A DNA stretch of 64,000 bases from Pseudohongiella sp. O18 (GTDB taxonomy: Bacteria; Pseudomonadota; Gammaproteobacteria; Pseudomonadales; Pseudohongiellaceae): assembly GCF_021729085.1 (NCBI RefSeq), contig NZ_JAJSAR010000001.1, forward strand, positions 1,054,001-1,118,000, in the 5' to 3' direction. Below the pieces are notes generated by a model that was given only the letters and a program-made list of their open reading frames with translations, ran no database searches and was not told the origin of the DNA. A program made the translations under genes and the position numbers. Numbering within the stretch: position 1 is the stretch's first letter; every line of letters starts with the position of its first letter. Positions 38,034 to 46,632 of the stretch are shown in pieces.

Positions 38034-38113
38034 GCGGCCTTCGTCTGCAGAGTCGATTAAGGCCATCAGGGTGCATTGGCGGTAAGGTTGCGTTTGCAAG
38101 AGGCAGTAAACAG

Positions 38114-38626
38114 GTGAGAGCGTTAGGTTATATCTGGGGAATCGGCGGCATCGTGCTGCTGCTGTCATTTGCGATTGTCCGCCTGGGCGGTGTTGCGCTT
38201 GAGCTTGATCCGGGTGCCTTGCAGCCGCAGCACTGGGCAGTCATGCTGGCCTGGCTGATTTATATGATCTGGGCAGAGGGCTACAAAGGATTTCACAAGG
38301 CTTTTGCGCCTCGTGTGGTAGTACGCGCCAACTATCTGGCTGATAACCCCCGTATCTCGCATTTGCTGCTGGCACCGTTATTCTGCATGGGCTATATCCA
38401 TGCCACGGCGCGCCGACGCCTGCTGTCAGTGGGATTGACCACCATGATAATCAGTTTCGTTCTGCTGGTTCGCCTGCTGCCACAGCCCTGGCGTGGTATC
38501 GTTGACGTCGGCGTGGTGGCAGGCCTGGTTGTGGGTGTGCTGTCGATTTTCTATTACGTTCTGCAACTGAGACAGAGTGGCGCGGCCAGTCTGCCGGTGG
38601 CTACCGATGTCCCCATCCAGGCCTGA
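38114..38626 (+). CDS. Membrane protein of unknown function
   Basis: 170 residues from a GTG start. Four hydrophobic stretches (about 5-25, 40-58, 108-125, 133-152) with a central cytoplasmic-looking basic loop (ATARRRLLS). No family recognised. It overlaps the next glycosyltransferase start, so it is likely the first gene of a small glycan operon. Confidence 0.65.
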   Translation: MRALGYIWGIGGIVLLLSFAIVRLGGVALELDPGALQPQHWAVMLAWLIYMIWAEGYKGFHKAFAPRVVVRANYLADNPRISHLLLAPLFCMGYIHATARRRLLSVGLTTMIISFVLLVRLLPQPWRGIVDVGVVAGLVVGVLSIFYYVLQLRQSGAASLPVATDVPIQA

Positions 38627-39536
38627 TCAGAACGCCCAACGTCTGACACCATCGCAGTGCTGCGCGATTATTGTCACCTGGCAACCTCAGATAACCGACC
38701 TTGTTGCCCTACTGGAATCGCTGAGTGCCCAGGGCTGTGCCAGCATAGTCATTGATAACGGTTCAGCCAATGCCGAGGCCCTGACCCAGGCGCTGCATCC
38801 AATGCGGGATGACGTCACCCTGCTGTCCTGGTCTGAAAACCGGGGCCTTGCCGCCGGCATGAACGCTGGCATATTGCAGGCCCGCGCGCAGGGCTATCGA
38901 TTCGTATTTTTGTTTGATCAGGACAGCTGCATCGGCGGCCGATTTTGTCAGTCTATGCTGGCGGCCTGGGGACAGGCCGTCAAACTGGGGTATCCGGTAG
39001 CAGCAATCGGACCACGTCTCCAGGACCCTCAAAGTGGTCGCAAAACGCCGTTCAAGTGCTTCCGCCTGTTGGCGCGCAACGATATACCCGCAGCGCCCGG
39101 GCTGTTCGCAACTGATTTCCTGATTTCTTCAGGTACACTTCTGCCATTGTCTGAACTGTCACGCATAGGCCTGATGAAGGAAAGTTACTTCATAGACAAT
39201 ATTGATCTGGAGTGGTGTTTCAGGGCGCGCTCGCTGGGCTACGCCCTCTACGGAACTGATCGGACCGTGCTGTTTCACCGGATCGGTGAGGACAGTCAAA
39301 ATCCGCTGGTCGCGGCAGGAATCATGGTGTCACACAGTCCGCTGCGCAGCTATTACTCCACGCGCAATCGCCTGCATCTGCGCCGCCAGTCGTACGCCCC
39401 GAGAGACTGGAAGGTGCGCGACCTGATCAGGTTTGCCATCAAAACAAGCTGGCTGCTGATATTCAATCGCCGACGGCGCGAATATCTGCAACAGATCCGC
39501 CGCGGCATCAAGGATGCGGGAGATTTGCGTGACTGA
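38607..39536 (+). CDS. Family 2 glycosyltransferase, rhamnosyltransferase-like
   Basis: 309 residues from ATG 38607 (GGTGG 6 nt upstream); a GTG at 38577 is alternative. GT-A fold: CCAIIVTWQPQITDLVALLESL, the VIDNGSAN nucleotide-binding segment, NRGLAAGMNAGILQA, and the FLFDQDS metal motif typical of RfbF/WbbL-type rhamnosyltransferases; a later IDNIDLEWCFRARSLGY box is also typical. Donor sugar is inferred. It overlaps the next GT2 start (GTGACTGA), indicating coupling. Confidence 0.85.
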   Translation: MSPSRPDQNAQRLTPSQCCAIIVTWQPQITDLVALLESLSAQGCASIVIDNGSANAEALTQALHPMRDDVTLLSWSENRGLAAGMNAGILQARAQGYRFVFLFDQDSCIGGRFCQSMLAAWGQAVKLGYPVAAIGPRLQDPQSGRKTPFKCFRLLARNDIPAAPGLFATDFLISSGTLLPLSELSRIGLMKESYFIDNIDLEWCFRARSLGYALYGTDRTVLFHRIGEDSQNPLVAAGIMVSHSPLRSYYSTRNRLHLRRQSYAPRDWKVRDLIRFAIKTSWLLIFNRRRREYLQQIRRGIKDAGDLRD

Positions 39537-40500
39537 CACTCAGGCGGCCACTCAACTACCGCTCATCGTTATTGTGCTCCCGGTATACAACGGTGCCCGC
39601 TGGCTGGGTGAACAGCTTGATTCCATCATCGCACAGACCCACGGCCGCTGGCTGTTGCTGCTGCGTGATGACGGCTCAACGGATAATTCCAATGATCTTA
39701 TTGCACAGTATGCCCTGGTGGACAGTGAACGCATAAAAGTGACTCAAGATGATCGTGGTAATCTCGGCGCTGCGGCATCATTTTCACTGTTAATGGAGAA
39801 GGCACTGACAATTGTCGAGTCAACGCCGGAACCGGCTTACGTGGCGCTGGCAGATCAGGATGATGTCTGGGCGCCGGAAAAGCTTGCCGTGTGTCTGCAG
39901 CGCATGCAGACGGAGGAGCAACTGGCCGCCGCGACCAGTGCAGAACGAGAAACGCCCGTGTTGATCCACAGTGATCTGCGAGTTGTCGACAGCGCTGGCC
40001 AGGTGCTGGCCGAGTCACTGTTGAACTACCAGGGGCTGGATGCAGATCGGCACGACTTTTCCGCACAATTGCTGAGCAATACGGTCACTGGTTGCACAGC
40101 CTTGCTGAATAGAGCCCTTTTGCGCCAGGCCCTTCCTGTGCCGACTGGGGCGATGATGCACGATTGGTGGCTGTCCCTGGTAGCCAGCAGGTTTGGTCGT
40201 CTGCGCTGCGTTGATCGGGTGCTGGTTGATTACCGGCAGCACGGTGCCAATACAATTGGCGCCAGGCAGCACACTCCAGGCAGTCTCAGCTGGAAGACAT
40301 TTCTCAAGCTGTTCCAGTTGCGCAAATCAGCTCAGGCGCAGGCCCTTTTCGAAGGCAGCGCAGCACAGGCACTGGCCTTTGAGCAGCGGTTTGCAGATCA
40401 ACTGAATGAGGCAGACAGGACCTTGTTGAAACAGGTACAGCGAATGCCCGATCTTGGTCTCTGGCGGCAGCGCTTGATGTTTCGTCAGTTGCGCCGCTGA
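39529..40500 (+). CDS. Family 2 glycosyltransferase
   Basis: 323 residues from GTG 39529, preceded by GGGAG with 7-nt spacing and overlapping the previous stop; ATG 39514 is less well placed. GT-A fold with LPVYNGARWLGEQLDSIIAQ, RDDGSTDNSNDLI, a VALADQDDVWAPEKL DxD-type motif, and HDWWLSLVASRFG near the acceptor site. Family members build O-antigen or exopolysaccharide. Specificity unknown. Confidence 0.87.
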   Translation: MTDTQAATQLPLIVIVLPVYNGARWLGEQLDSIIAQTHGRWLLLLRDDGSTDNSNDLIAQYALVDSERIKVTQDDRGNLGAAASFSLLMEKALTIVESTPEPAYVALADQDDVWAPEKLAVCLQRMQTEEQLAAATSAERETPVLIHSDLRVVDSAGQVLAESLLNYQGLDADRHDFSAQLLSNTVTGCTALLNRALLRQALPVPTGAMMHDWWLSLVASRFGRLRCVDRVLVDYRQHGANTIGARQHTPGSLSWKTFLKLFQLRKSAQAQALFEGSAAQALAFEQRFADQLNEADRTLLKQVQRMPDLGLWRQRLMFRQLRR

Positions 40501-40501
40501 T

Positions 40502-41362
40502 TCACCCCAGCTTTCGGCGCAGCCAATTGCGCAGTCTGTTCACATTGTTCTGCAGTGCTGGCGTATCTTCGGCGCTCTGCTGGCTTACTGGCGGGCGCAT
40601 TACCCATTCACCAGGCTTGATCCATTCCGGATTGCGAAATGCCAGTTTGCCTGGCTTGCTGTGCATCGGCGTATAGTATTTGCAGTTGTCGAAGAAATAG
40701 TGCGTTACCTGAGAGTGTCGGGTGCGCCGATGATCGTTCTGTTTGGAGCCACCATGCAGAAGATTGGCGTGCCAGATCAATGCATGCCCTTTGGGCATAT
40801 AGCCGTATGCTGGCTCAACACCCAGTGACTCCAGATGTTTTGCGATAAAAGCCTCGTACTGCGGGTAGTTGTGATAACCAGGCTCCAGACCGGCATCTTC
40901 CATGGTAATTTCTGACAGCTTGTGAGTGCCGGGATAATACTTCAGAGGCCCGTTGTCCTCGTCTATATCTTCCAGGGCGACCCACACGCCCGCCATGTAG
41001 CCGGACGGCAGGCTGTTGAAATGAATGGTGTCAGAATGGGTTGCCTGCTGAGTGCCAACCGGAAAGTTCAGAGTCTGGAACGGTAGTGGTTTTCTACCAA
41101 AAAGCTGTTCCAGGGCGCTGAGCACATTGGCGTTGGTCGCAAGCTCGTGGGATGGCTTCACGAACTTCCAGGCATCCTGTATGCGGGCACCAAAAGCCGG
41201 AGCCTGCAGGTGTTCAGGGTTATAGTATGGATGCAGTGTCTCGATCAGTTCATCAATCTGCTGTTGCGTAAAACCGAAATCAACGATGACATAACCATCA
41301 TCATTGAATTTCTGAATCTGCTCTTGTGTCAGATACCCGGCCTGTTCTGAGACGGACGACAT
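40502..41362 (-). CDS. Phytanoyl-CoA dioxygenase (PhyH) family Fe(II)/2-oxoglutarate oxygenase
   Basis: 286 residues. Iron ligands H109-x-D111 (THSDTIHF) and the distal H204 (LLHGGSKQND), with a 2-oxoglutarate-binding Arg in HRRTRHSQ (about 212-215). GYMAGVWVALEDIDEDNGPLKY is the typical beta-strand segment. Such enzymes hydroxylate lipids, natural products or sugars; its place between glycosyltransferases suggests modification of a glycan or lipid precursor, which is inference. Confidence 0.88.
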   Translation of the reverse strand: MSSVSEQAGYLTQEQIQKFNDDGYVIVDFGFTQQQIDELIETLHPYYNPEHLQAPAFGARIQDAWKFVKPSHELATNANVLSALEQLFGRKPLPFQTLNFPVGTQQATHSDTIHFNSLPSGYMAGVWVALEDIDEDNGPLKYYPGTHKLSEITMEDAGLEPGYHNYPQYEAFIAKHLESLGVEPAYGYMPKGHALIWHANLLHGGSKQNDHRRTRHSQVTHYFFDNCKYYTPMHSKPGKLAFRNPEWIKPGEWVMRPPVSQQSAEDTPALQNNVNRLRNWLRRKLG

Positions 41363-41396
41363 AAGCCTAACCTCTTATCATTATTGTGTTGTCAAT

Positions 41397-44300
41397 TCAG
41401 CGCGTCTGCGAATGTCCCTGCAGTCGCCTTTCGATATTCTGTAGTCGCTGCTGCATGCGTTTGCCGATAGCAATGGCAGAGAATTCGCTGATGATTGTCT
41501 GTCTGGCCCTGGCTCCCAATGCGGCTACCCGCGCAGGGTTCTGTGCCAGGTCGCGCATCTCGTCTGCAGCATGGCTGATGTCAGGCTCAGCCCAATGCTG
41601 GTGCGCTTCGTAGGGGCCGTAATCCTTGCCGAGTGTTTTCAGTTCGTAGCGAATGGCCACGCAATTGTCATTGCGCATGTATTCGGTATTGCCAGACCAG
41701 CCTGTCAGCAGAGCTACCTTGCCCATGAACATGGCTTCAGCCGGTCCCAGCCCAAAACCTTCGGCGTGATGCAGTGAGACATAACAATCACTGCAGTTGA
41801 TCAGCGAATCAATCTGCGCACGATCGAGATGTGAGTCGATAAGAATAATATTCTGATAGTCAGCGATACACTCTTTCAACACTTTGATGCTTGCCGCATC
41901 GGCATTGTTTATCTTTATTACCAACTGTACCGCCATGTCATCAGCTGCGAATGCCTGCTGAAACGCGCGTATCGAACCGAAGGGGTTTTTTCGTTTGGCA
42001 ATACTGTGTGTATCAAACATGCTGATAAACACAAACGCGTCTTCTTTGATGCCAAACCACTCGCGCTGATACTGACAGGCCCCTGTCATGTCTACGTCGA
42101 TCACGTGAGGTATAGTGACAACTGGCACAGGTGATTTGACTGCGACTGCCTGATTGACATAACTGGAGGGGACCCAGACCTCATCGACTATCTCAAAACT
42201 GGGCAACCACCGGTCAGGAAACTCTGGCATTTCCCATGCCCAGAAACCGATGTTGTAGCGGCCAGCGCTGCTTGTACTCTTGAGATCACCCATGACGGTT
42301 GGCAGATGGTCGGCATTAATGTGCCAGAGATTGATTGCAAACCTGCTGCGTTCGATCTCCAGTTTTTGCCAGCGCAGGTTGTCCATGCGCGATGGATTTC
42401 CGCGCTCGTAGTTGATGATGCCAAACGGTATGCCAGATGCATGCAAAGCCGATGCGTTGCCCCGGGAGGCTTCTCCGACGCCCATGCTTGCACGAATGTA
42501 GGCGATCAGGTTGACACCAAAATCTGGCTCACTGCGGGTGCTGGATTGCCTGATGAGAAGGCTGCTCTGATGTTCAGTCAAACTGCTCAGTGTGCAGTCT
42601 TCACGGGTCAACGACAACGCAGGATTGTAGTAAGGGTCACCGCCTTTAAAGCGATGTCCCCAACGTTCCCACATGGTGCGTTCATCCTGCCCGATGGGGT
42701 TGGTTTTGCGGCTGACACTTTCGTGATGAATCAGTTCGCTGTGCGGTGTCCAGACATTGCGCTTGCCAGCTTCCAGGCAGCGCAGACACAGATCAATATC
42801 GTTTCCAACAATTGCCAGATTTTCATCGAACTGTCCCAGTGACATGAACAGTTCGCGTCGAATCATCAGGCATGCGCCGGTGTTTGCAGATACCTCGCGC
42901 ACGCACTGATCCAGGTGCTGGTATATGCCCCGACCTGGCAGCTGTTTGTGAAACAGGTGGCGTGCGCCGCCACCGTGATCGACCAGAAACACGCCAGCGT
43001 GCTGCAGAGTTCCGTTTGGGTAGAGCAGGCGTGCGCCAACCGTGCCGACATCAGACCTGATGGCGTGTCGTACAAGTTGTGTCAGCCATTGCGGGTGCAT
43101 GACTTCAATGTCGTCATTCAGGAATAGCAGTATTTCACCCGAGCTATTGGCAACGCCGATATTGTTCAGTCGCGACCAATTAAAAGGCTCATTGCACTCA
43201 ATCACCCTGGCGCCCTGGTCATGGGCAAACTGGATACCTTCCCGGTGTTCGCCGCGACCGTTATCGAGGATGATGATCTCGAAATCCTGATAGTCCGTGC
43301 TTGCAAGCGTTTCGAGGCAGGGTCGCAGATAGGTCAACTTGCCTGTGGTGGGAATGATGATCGAAACGCGTGGAAAATTGACTGGCAGTGGGGCGTACGT
43401 CTGGGCGGAGTCTACGGCCGGTAGAGTTTCCTTTGCTGGCTCACTCCACAACACTTCAGCTACGCGTACAGTGTTGGTCAGCGTTAATTCCGGCGCTACT
43501 TCCAATAGAAGCTGGTGGCGCCAGTCTGCTGCGTTCAGGTCTTCTACTGCCTTGGTGCTCAGCGCCTGCTGTGCCAACCGGCTGTCGATGGCGTAAGTCG
43601 CACCGATATAGTCCTGGCTGCGCAACAGATCAGGTGCCCATGACCATGTAAACCATGGATTCTGTCGGTAATCGCCAGCGAGTTCGTCATGATCTGTGTA
43701 AAGCAGCCTGGTATCAGGAAGCGCCCGGGTAGAAATTCGCGCGACGTAATCCTGGTTGAGCAAGGTACCTGGTTTCAGCAGAACCACCATGGTCGGACAG
43801 CTTTCAAGTGCAGCCAGCAGCGTGGGGTGAGTTTCTGTATTTTTTTCAGCAATGTTCGCCAGTATGTCCACTGACGTTGGTTCGCCCACAATATGAAGGT
43901 GCCAGCCGGCGTCTGACTGCTGTTTAAGTGACAGGAGTGTTGCCAGTGACTCGCTGGACGGGCGGTTGTCAATTTCGCTGGCCAACATCACAAAGCATGT
44001 GGTGCCAGGTAACCCTCTATCAGGGTGGTCTGCCTCTGACTGCTGATCGCTGGCGTTTGCAGAATGAGCCTGCAACCAGCGCATGTACAGGTGTTGAGGG
44101 TTCTGCACAACAAACTGCTGCTGCAGCTGTCGCGTGTTGCCAGCCTTGTCTACGATGCTGACAATCAATTCATGGGGGCCTGGTGACAGATTCGCAATCG
44201 GGACCAATGTAGCGAATCCAGTACGCTGGGCGTCTTCAGCAGTTCCATGCTGGCGAATCGCGGGTGACTCCGCATGCTGCCAGTCGACCAAAACCTCAAC

Positions 44301-45626
44301 AGATTGCAGGCCATCCGGCGCCCAGGCCCAGGCCTGCAAGGTCAAATCTGAGCTGAATACCCGGCGTTCCAGAGTCGGTTGCAGTATGCCTGCCTCAATC
44401 GGGCCCTGATACACAGTCTGCTCGCGCTCACCCGTTTGCTGGAGGTGCGACGGACTGTCTGATGACAGGGCGACTGATGTAGAACCGTTCCTGGTCGCGG
44501 GCTTTAACTGACTGTTCAAGCGATTAACGAAAGGCCCGATCACTCGATTGAGACGGTTGCGCATATAACGATAGGGACCGGTCACGCGCCAGGAAAATGA
44601 ATTGAGTATTTCGCGTACGCCCTGGTCCAGTTGTTCATGAGCCAGGTTCAGTTCAATATGGGCTGACTGCAGCATGGCATACTGCTGCTCTGTGTCATTG
44701 AGGCGAGTCTGTGTCTGCTGCAGGCGAGCTTCAGTCTCGGCAAGCTCTTCGCTGAGCGCATGAGTTTTACTCTGCAGTGAGTCGATCTGTCGCTCATGAA
44801 CGGACTGGATGTTGTGTGCGGCCTTCAGCTCGGTGTGCAATTGCTGGACGGTCACAGACTGATCCAGCAAACCCATGACTGCGTTGATTTCGGCACCTGA
44901 CCAGCGCAACCGCCACTTATCCAGCACCTGCGCGCGCGCATCGGCCATCGGATGCCCCGCCTGGTAGCGGGCGTTGTGCTGTTCCAGCATGGTCTGCGAA
45001 TCACCGCCCTCGCGGTAAAACGCCCCAACATGCTCGGTCAGGCAGAAATCCGTGTGTTCGGCACATTGCAGCCAGAAATCCCAGTCTTCATAGACTGCCA
45101 GGCTGGTATCGAAGTACACGCCATGCTCCAGCAATCGGCGATTAAACAATGCGGCATGAATCGGGATGAAGTTGTCGCGGCGCAGCACAGTCCGATCAAA
45201 ACCCACCGCAATCACGTCGTCACTCAGCTGACCATCCGCGCTGGCCTTACGGGTGGCGCTGTAGACGACCTGGCACTCGGGATGCTTTGCAGCCGCTGTG
45301 AGCAGCTTTTCTATGTGAGAGTCCGCGATCCAGTCATCATCATCGAGAAACAGCAGGTAGTCACCGGTTGCATGATCAAGTCCGACGTTGGCGGCTTCGG
45401 GCCGATCAAGTGGCTTGCCGAGATTGACCAGCTTCAGTGTGACATGGTCTTTCAGCGGTACAGGGCAGGCGAGACCGTGACCAGAGGCATCAATGAGTAC
45501 CAGCTCCAACGCCTGCCAGCTTTGTCGATTGACGGATTCGAGCGCCTCTGCCAAAGAGCTGCGTCCCACAGTGCGGCATAAGATGGAAACGAGCGGGGGT
45601 CGGGCTTTTGCGTTGGTGTCGGTCAT
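41397..45626 (-). CDS. Giant multi-domain glycosyltransferase (GT2 - coiled coil - GT2 - GT4)
   Basis: 1409 residues from ATG 45626 (an in-frame TTG at 45656 is less likely). Domains in order: GT2 (about 10-230; PLVSILCRTVGRSSLAEAL, FLDDDDWIADS); heptad-rich coiled coil (about 260-350); a beta-rich, Ig-like region (about 400-510; LTLQAWAWAPDGLQSVEVLV); a second GT2 (about 745-1000; VSIIIPTTGKLTYLRPCLET, LLFLNDDIEVMHP, GNDIDLCLRCLEAG); and a C-terminal GT-B/GT4-like domain (about 1035-1390; LIAYIRASMGVGEASRGN, SLHHAEGFGLGPAEAMFMGK). Related multi-domain enzymes build repeating glycans for O-antigen or capsule. Convergent with the second small GT2 via the PhyH gene. Confidence 0.85.
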   Translation of the reverse strand: MTDTNAKARPPLVSILCRTVGRSSLAEALESVNRQSWQALELVLIDASGHGLACPVPLKDHVTLKLVNLGKPLDRPEAANVGLDHATGDYLLFLDDDDWIADSHIEKLLTAAAKHPECQVVYSATRKASADGQLSDDVIAVGFDRTVLRRDNFIPIHAALFNRRLLEHGVYFDTSLAVYEDWDFWLQCAEHTDFCLTEHVGAFYREGGDSQTMLEQHNARYQAGHPMADARAQVLDKWRLRWSGAEINAVMGLLDQSVTVQQLHTELKAAHNIQSVHERQIDSLQSKTHALSEELAETEARLQQTQTRLNDTEQQYAMLQSAHIELNLAHEQLDQGVREILNSFSWRVTGPYRYMRNRLNRVIGPFVNRLNSQLKPATRNGSTSVALSSDSPSHLQQTGEREQTVYQGPIEAGILQPTLERRVFSSDLTLQAWAWAPDGLQSVEVLVDWQHAESPAIRQHGTAEDAQRTGFATLVPIANLSPGPHELIVSIVDKAGNTRQLQQQFVVQNPQHLYMRWLQAHSANASDQQSEADHPDRGLPGTTCFVMLASEIDNRPSSESLATLLSLKQQSDAGWHLHIVGEPTSVDILANIAEKNTETHPTLLAALESCPTMVVLLKPGTLLNQDYVARISTRALPDTRLLYTDHDELAGDYRQNPWFTWSWAPDLLRSQDYIGATYAIDSRLAQQALSTKAVEDLNAADWRHQLLLEVAPELTLTNTVRVAEVLWSEPAKETLPAVDSAQTYAPLPVNFPRVSIIIPTTGKLTYLRPCLETLASTDYQDFEIIILDNGRGEHREGIQFAHDQGARVIECNEPFNWSRLNNIGVANSSGEILLFLNDDIEVMHPQWLTQLVRHAIRSDVGTVGARLLYPNGTLQHAGVFLVDHGGGARHLFHKQLPGRGIYQHLDQCVREVSANTGACLMIRRELFMSLGQFDENLAIVGNDIDLCLRCLEAGKRNVWTPHSELIHHESVSRKTNPIGQDERTMWERWGHRFKGGDPYYNPALSLTREDCTLSSLTEHQSSLLIRQSSTRSEPDFGVNLIAYIRASMGVGEASRGNASALHASGIPFGIINYERGNPSRMDNLRWQKLEIERSRFAINLWHINADHLPTVMGDLKSTSSAGRYNIGFWAWEMPEFPDRWLPSFEIVDEVWVPSSYVNQAVAVKSPVPVVTIPHVIDVDMTGACQYQREWFGIKEDAFVFISMFDTHSIAKRKNPFGSIRAFQQAFAADDMAVQLVIKINNADAASIKVLKECIADYQNIILIDSHLDRAQIDSLINCSDCYVSLHHAEGFGLGPAEAMFMGKVALLTGWSGNTEYMRNDNCVAIRYELKTLGKDYGPYEAHQHWAEPDISHAADEMRDLAQNPARVAALGARARQTIISEFSAIAIGKRMQQRLQNIERRLQGHSQTR

Positions 45627-45663
45627 TCGGAGGGCGGCTTGCCTGTGAGTGGTCAAGGATCGA

Positions 45664-45693
45664 ATTGTACCGGCTTACAAGGCGCCGCGTGAA
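45664..45693 (-). promoter_or_regulatory. Possible promoter of the giant glycosyltransferase gene
   Basis: Minus strand: TTCACG (plus 45688-45693), 18-nt spacer, TACAAT (45664-45669). It lies between the strong terminator and the ATG at 45626, giving the gene its own transcription start. Confidence 0.45.
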
Positions 45694-45725
45694 GCCAAAA
45701 ACCCCCTCTGAGGGAAAAATTCCCA

Positions 45726-45753
45726 TAAAAAACACCCCCGGCAGGGCCGGGGG
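45726..45753 (-). terminator. Strong rho-independent terminator
   Basis: Minus strand: a GC-rich stem of CCCCCGGC pairing with GCCGGGGG across a 3-nt CCT loop (CCCCCGGCCCTGCCGGGGG), followed closely by six T. A second smaller CCCT-CTG-AGGG hairpin with T5 follows at 45697-45714. It most likely ends the lptM-lysA-dapF-DUF484 transcript about 155 nt past its last stop. Confidence 0.8.
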
Positions 45754-45850
45754 TCAACAACAGCCGGCTGTGGGGGGAAGCCCGGTACGTGGCTTCACCT
45801 GCAGGGGCTCCGGCTGTGAGCTTCGGAGGTCTCCTGCAGTTATAACGTTT
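45754..45850 (-). other. Structured GC-rich intergenic element
   Basis: Between the DUF484 stop and the terminator, three inverted repeats follow one another: a large one with arms CTGCAGG/CCTGCAG extended by TCCG/CGGA, a small GAAGCC..GGCTTC, and CAGCCGGCTG. A TATAAC hexamer directly precedes it on the minus strand. It may be a 3' UTR structure or an independent small RNA ending at the terminator; no known RNA family recognised. Confidence 0.4.
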
Positions 45851-45909
45851 GTTAACGGTGATTATTCCCGTCAATTACAAAGCTGGCGCACCGAGGTGCC
45901 TGAGCGTGA

Positions 45910-46599
45910 CTACTTGCGGGGCGTAGTTCGCTGCAACCGGTCGATCAGGGATGCCAGTACCTCGCGAATGAAGTCCAGGAACAACGTGTCCAGCTCATCG
46001 CTGAAATAGTCCTGGGCGTGATTGCCGATCACCAGCACAGCCAGCAGGCTGTTGTGGTGGATAACCGGGCACAACGCCACAGAGCGGATCGTCGCGCTGG
46101 CTTCAGGGAATAAAAACTGACTTCCGGACTTGTCTATGACCTGAGTGATGACACTGCGGCTGCGCATTGCAGCCGGGAACCGGTTCTGTAAATCGGCAGC
46201 TGCCTGTCTTTCGTCCAGCACGATTAACCGACAGGCATCAATGCCTGGCTGAGTCATCAGATTGGATTCAGTGACATGTGTCAACTGCGAAAGGGTATCT
46301 TCTTCAAGCAGGCTCAGGATGAGGTGACGAGTGACACTGAACAGCTGGTCATTGTAGCGGGCGTTTTCCAGCAGCGAGTTCAGCGTATGTCGCGATTCGA
46401 TGCTGCGCTCACGAAGTATCTTTACCTGGCGTTCGAGCAGGGAGATGGCTTTGCCGCTCTCGTGAGGTACTGTCATCTCCGCCAGCAGGCCGTCACGGTC
46501 GGTGAAAAAATCAGGATTCTCGCGAAGGTAGCTGGCGACGTCATCCGCAGAAATTGCCAGATTGTTTTTTTTCTTGGCCTGAACGCTATCAACCGTCAT
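45910..46599 (-). CDS. DUF484 family protein
   Basis: 229 residues from ATG 46599 (AGGAA 8 nt upstream). GAF-like fold family found between dapF and xerC in gammaproteobacteria; function unknown. Marks: DVASYLRENPDFFTDRDGLLAEMTVPH, SLLERQVKILRER (coiled segment), LLENARYNDQLF and SVALCPVIHHNSLLAVLVIGN. xerC, the usual next gene, is absent here; the transcript instead runs into a terminator. Confidence 0.92.
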   Translation of the reverse strand: MTVDSVQAKKKNNLAISADDVASYLRENPDFFTDRDGLLAEMTVPHESGKAISLLERQVKILRERSIESRHTLNSLLENARYNDQLFSVTRHLILSLLEEDTLSQLTHVTESNLMTQPGIDACRLIVLDERQAAADLQNRFPAAMRSRSVITQVIDKSGSQFLFPEASATIRSVALCPVIHHNSLLAVLVIGNHAQDYFSDELDTLFLDFIREVLASLIDRLQRTTPRK

Positions 46600-46632
46600 G
46601 AGCAAGTTCCTGTCATTGCCTGTTTTTGATGT

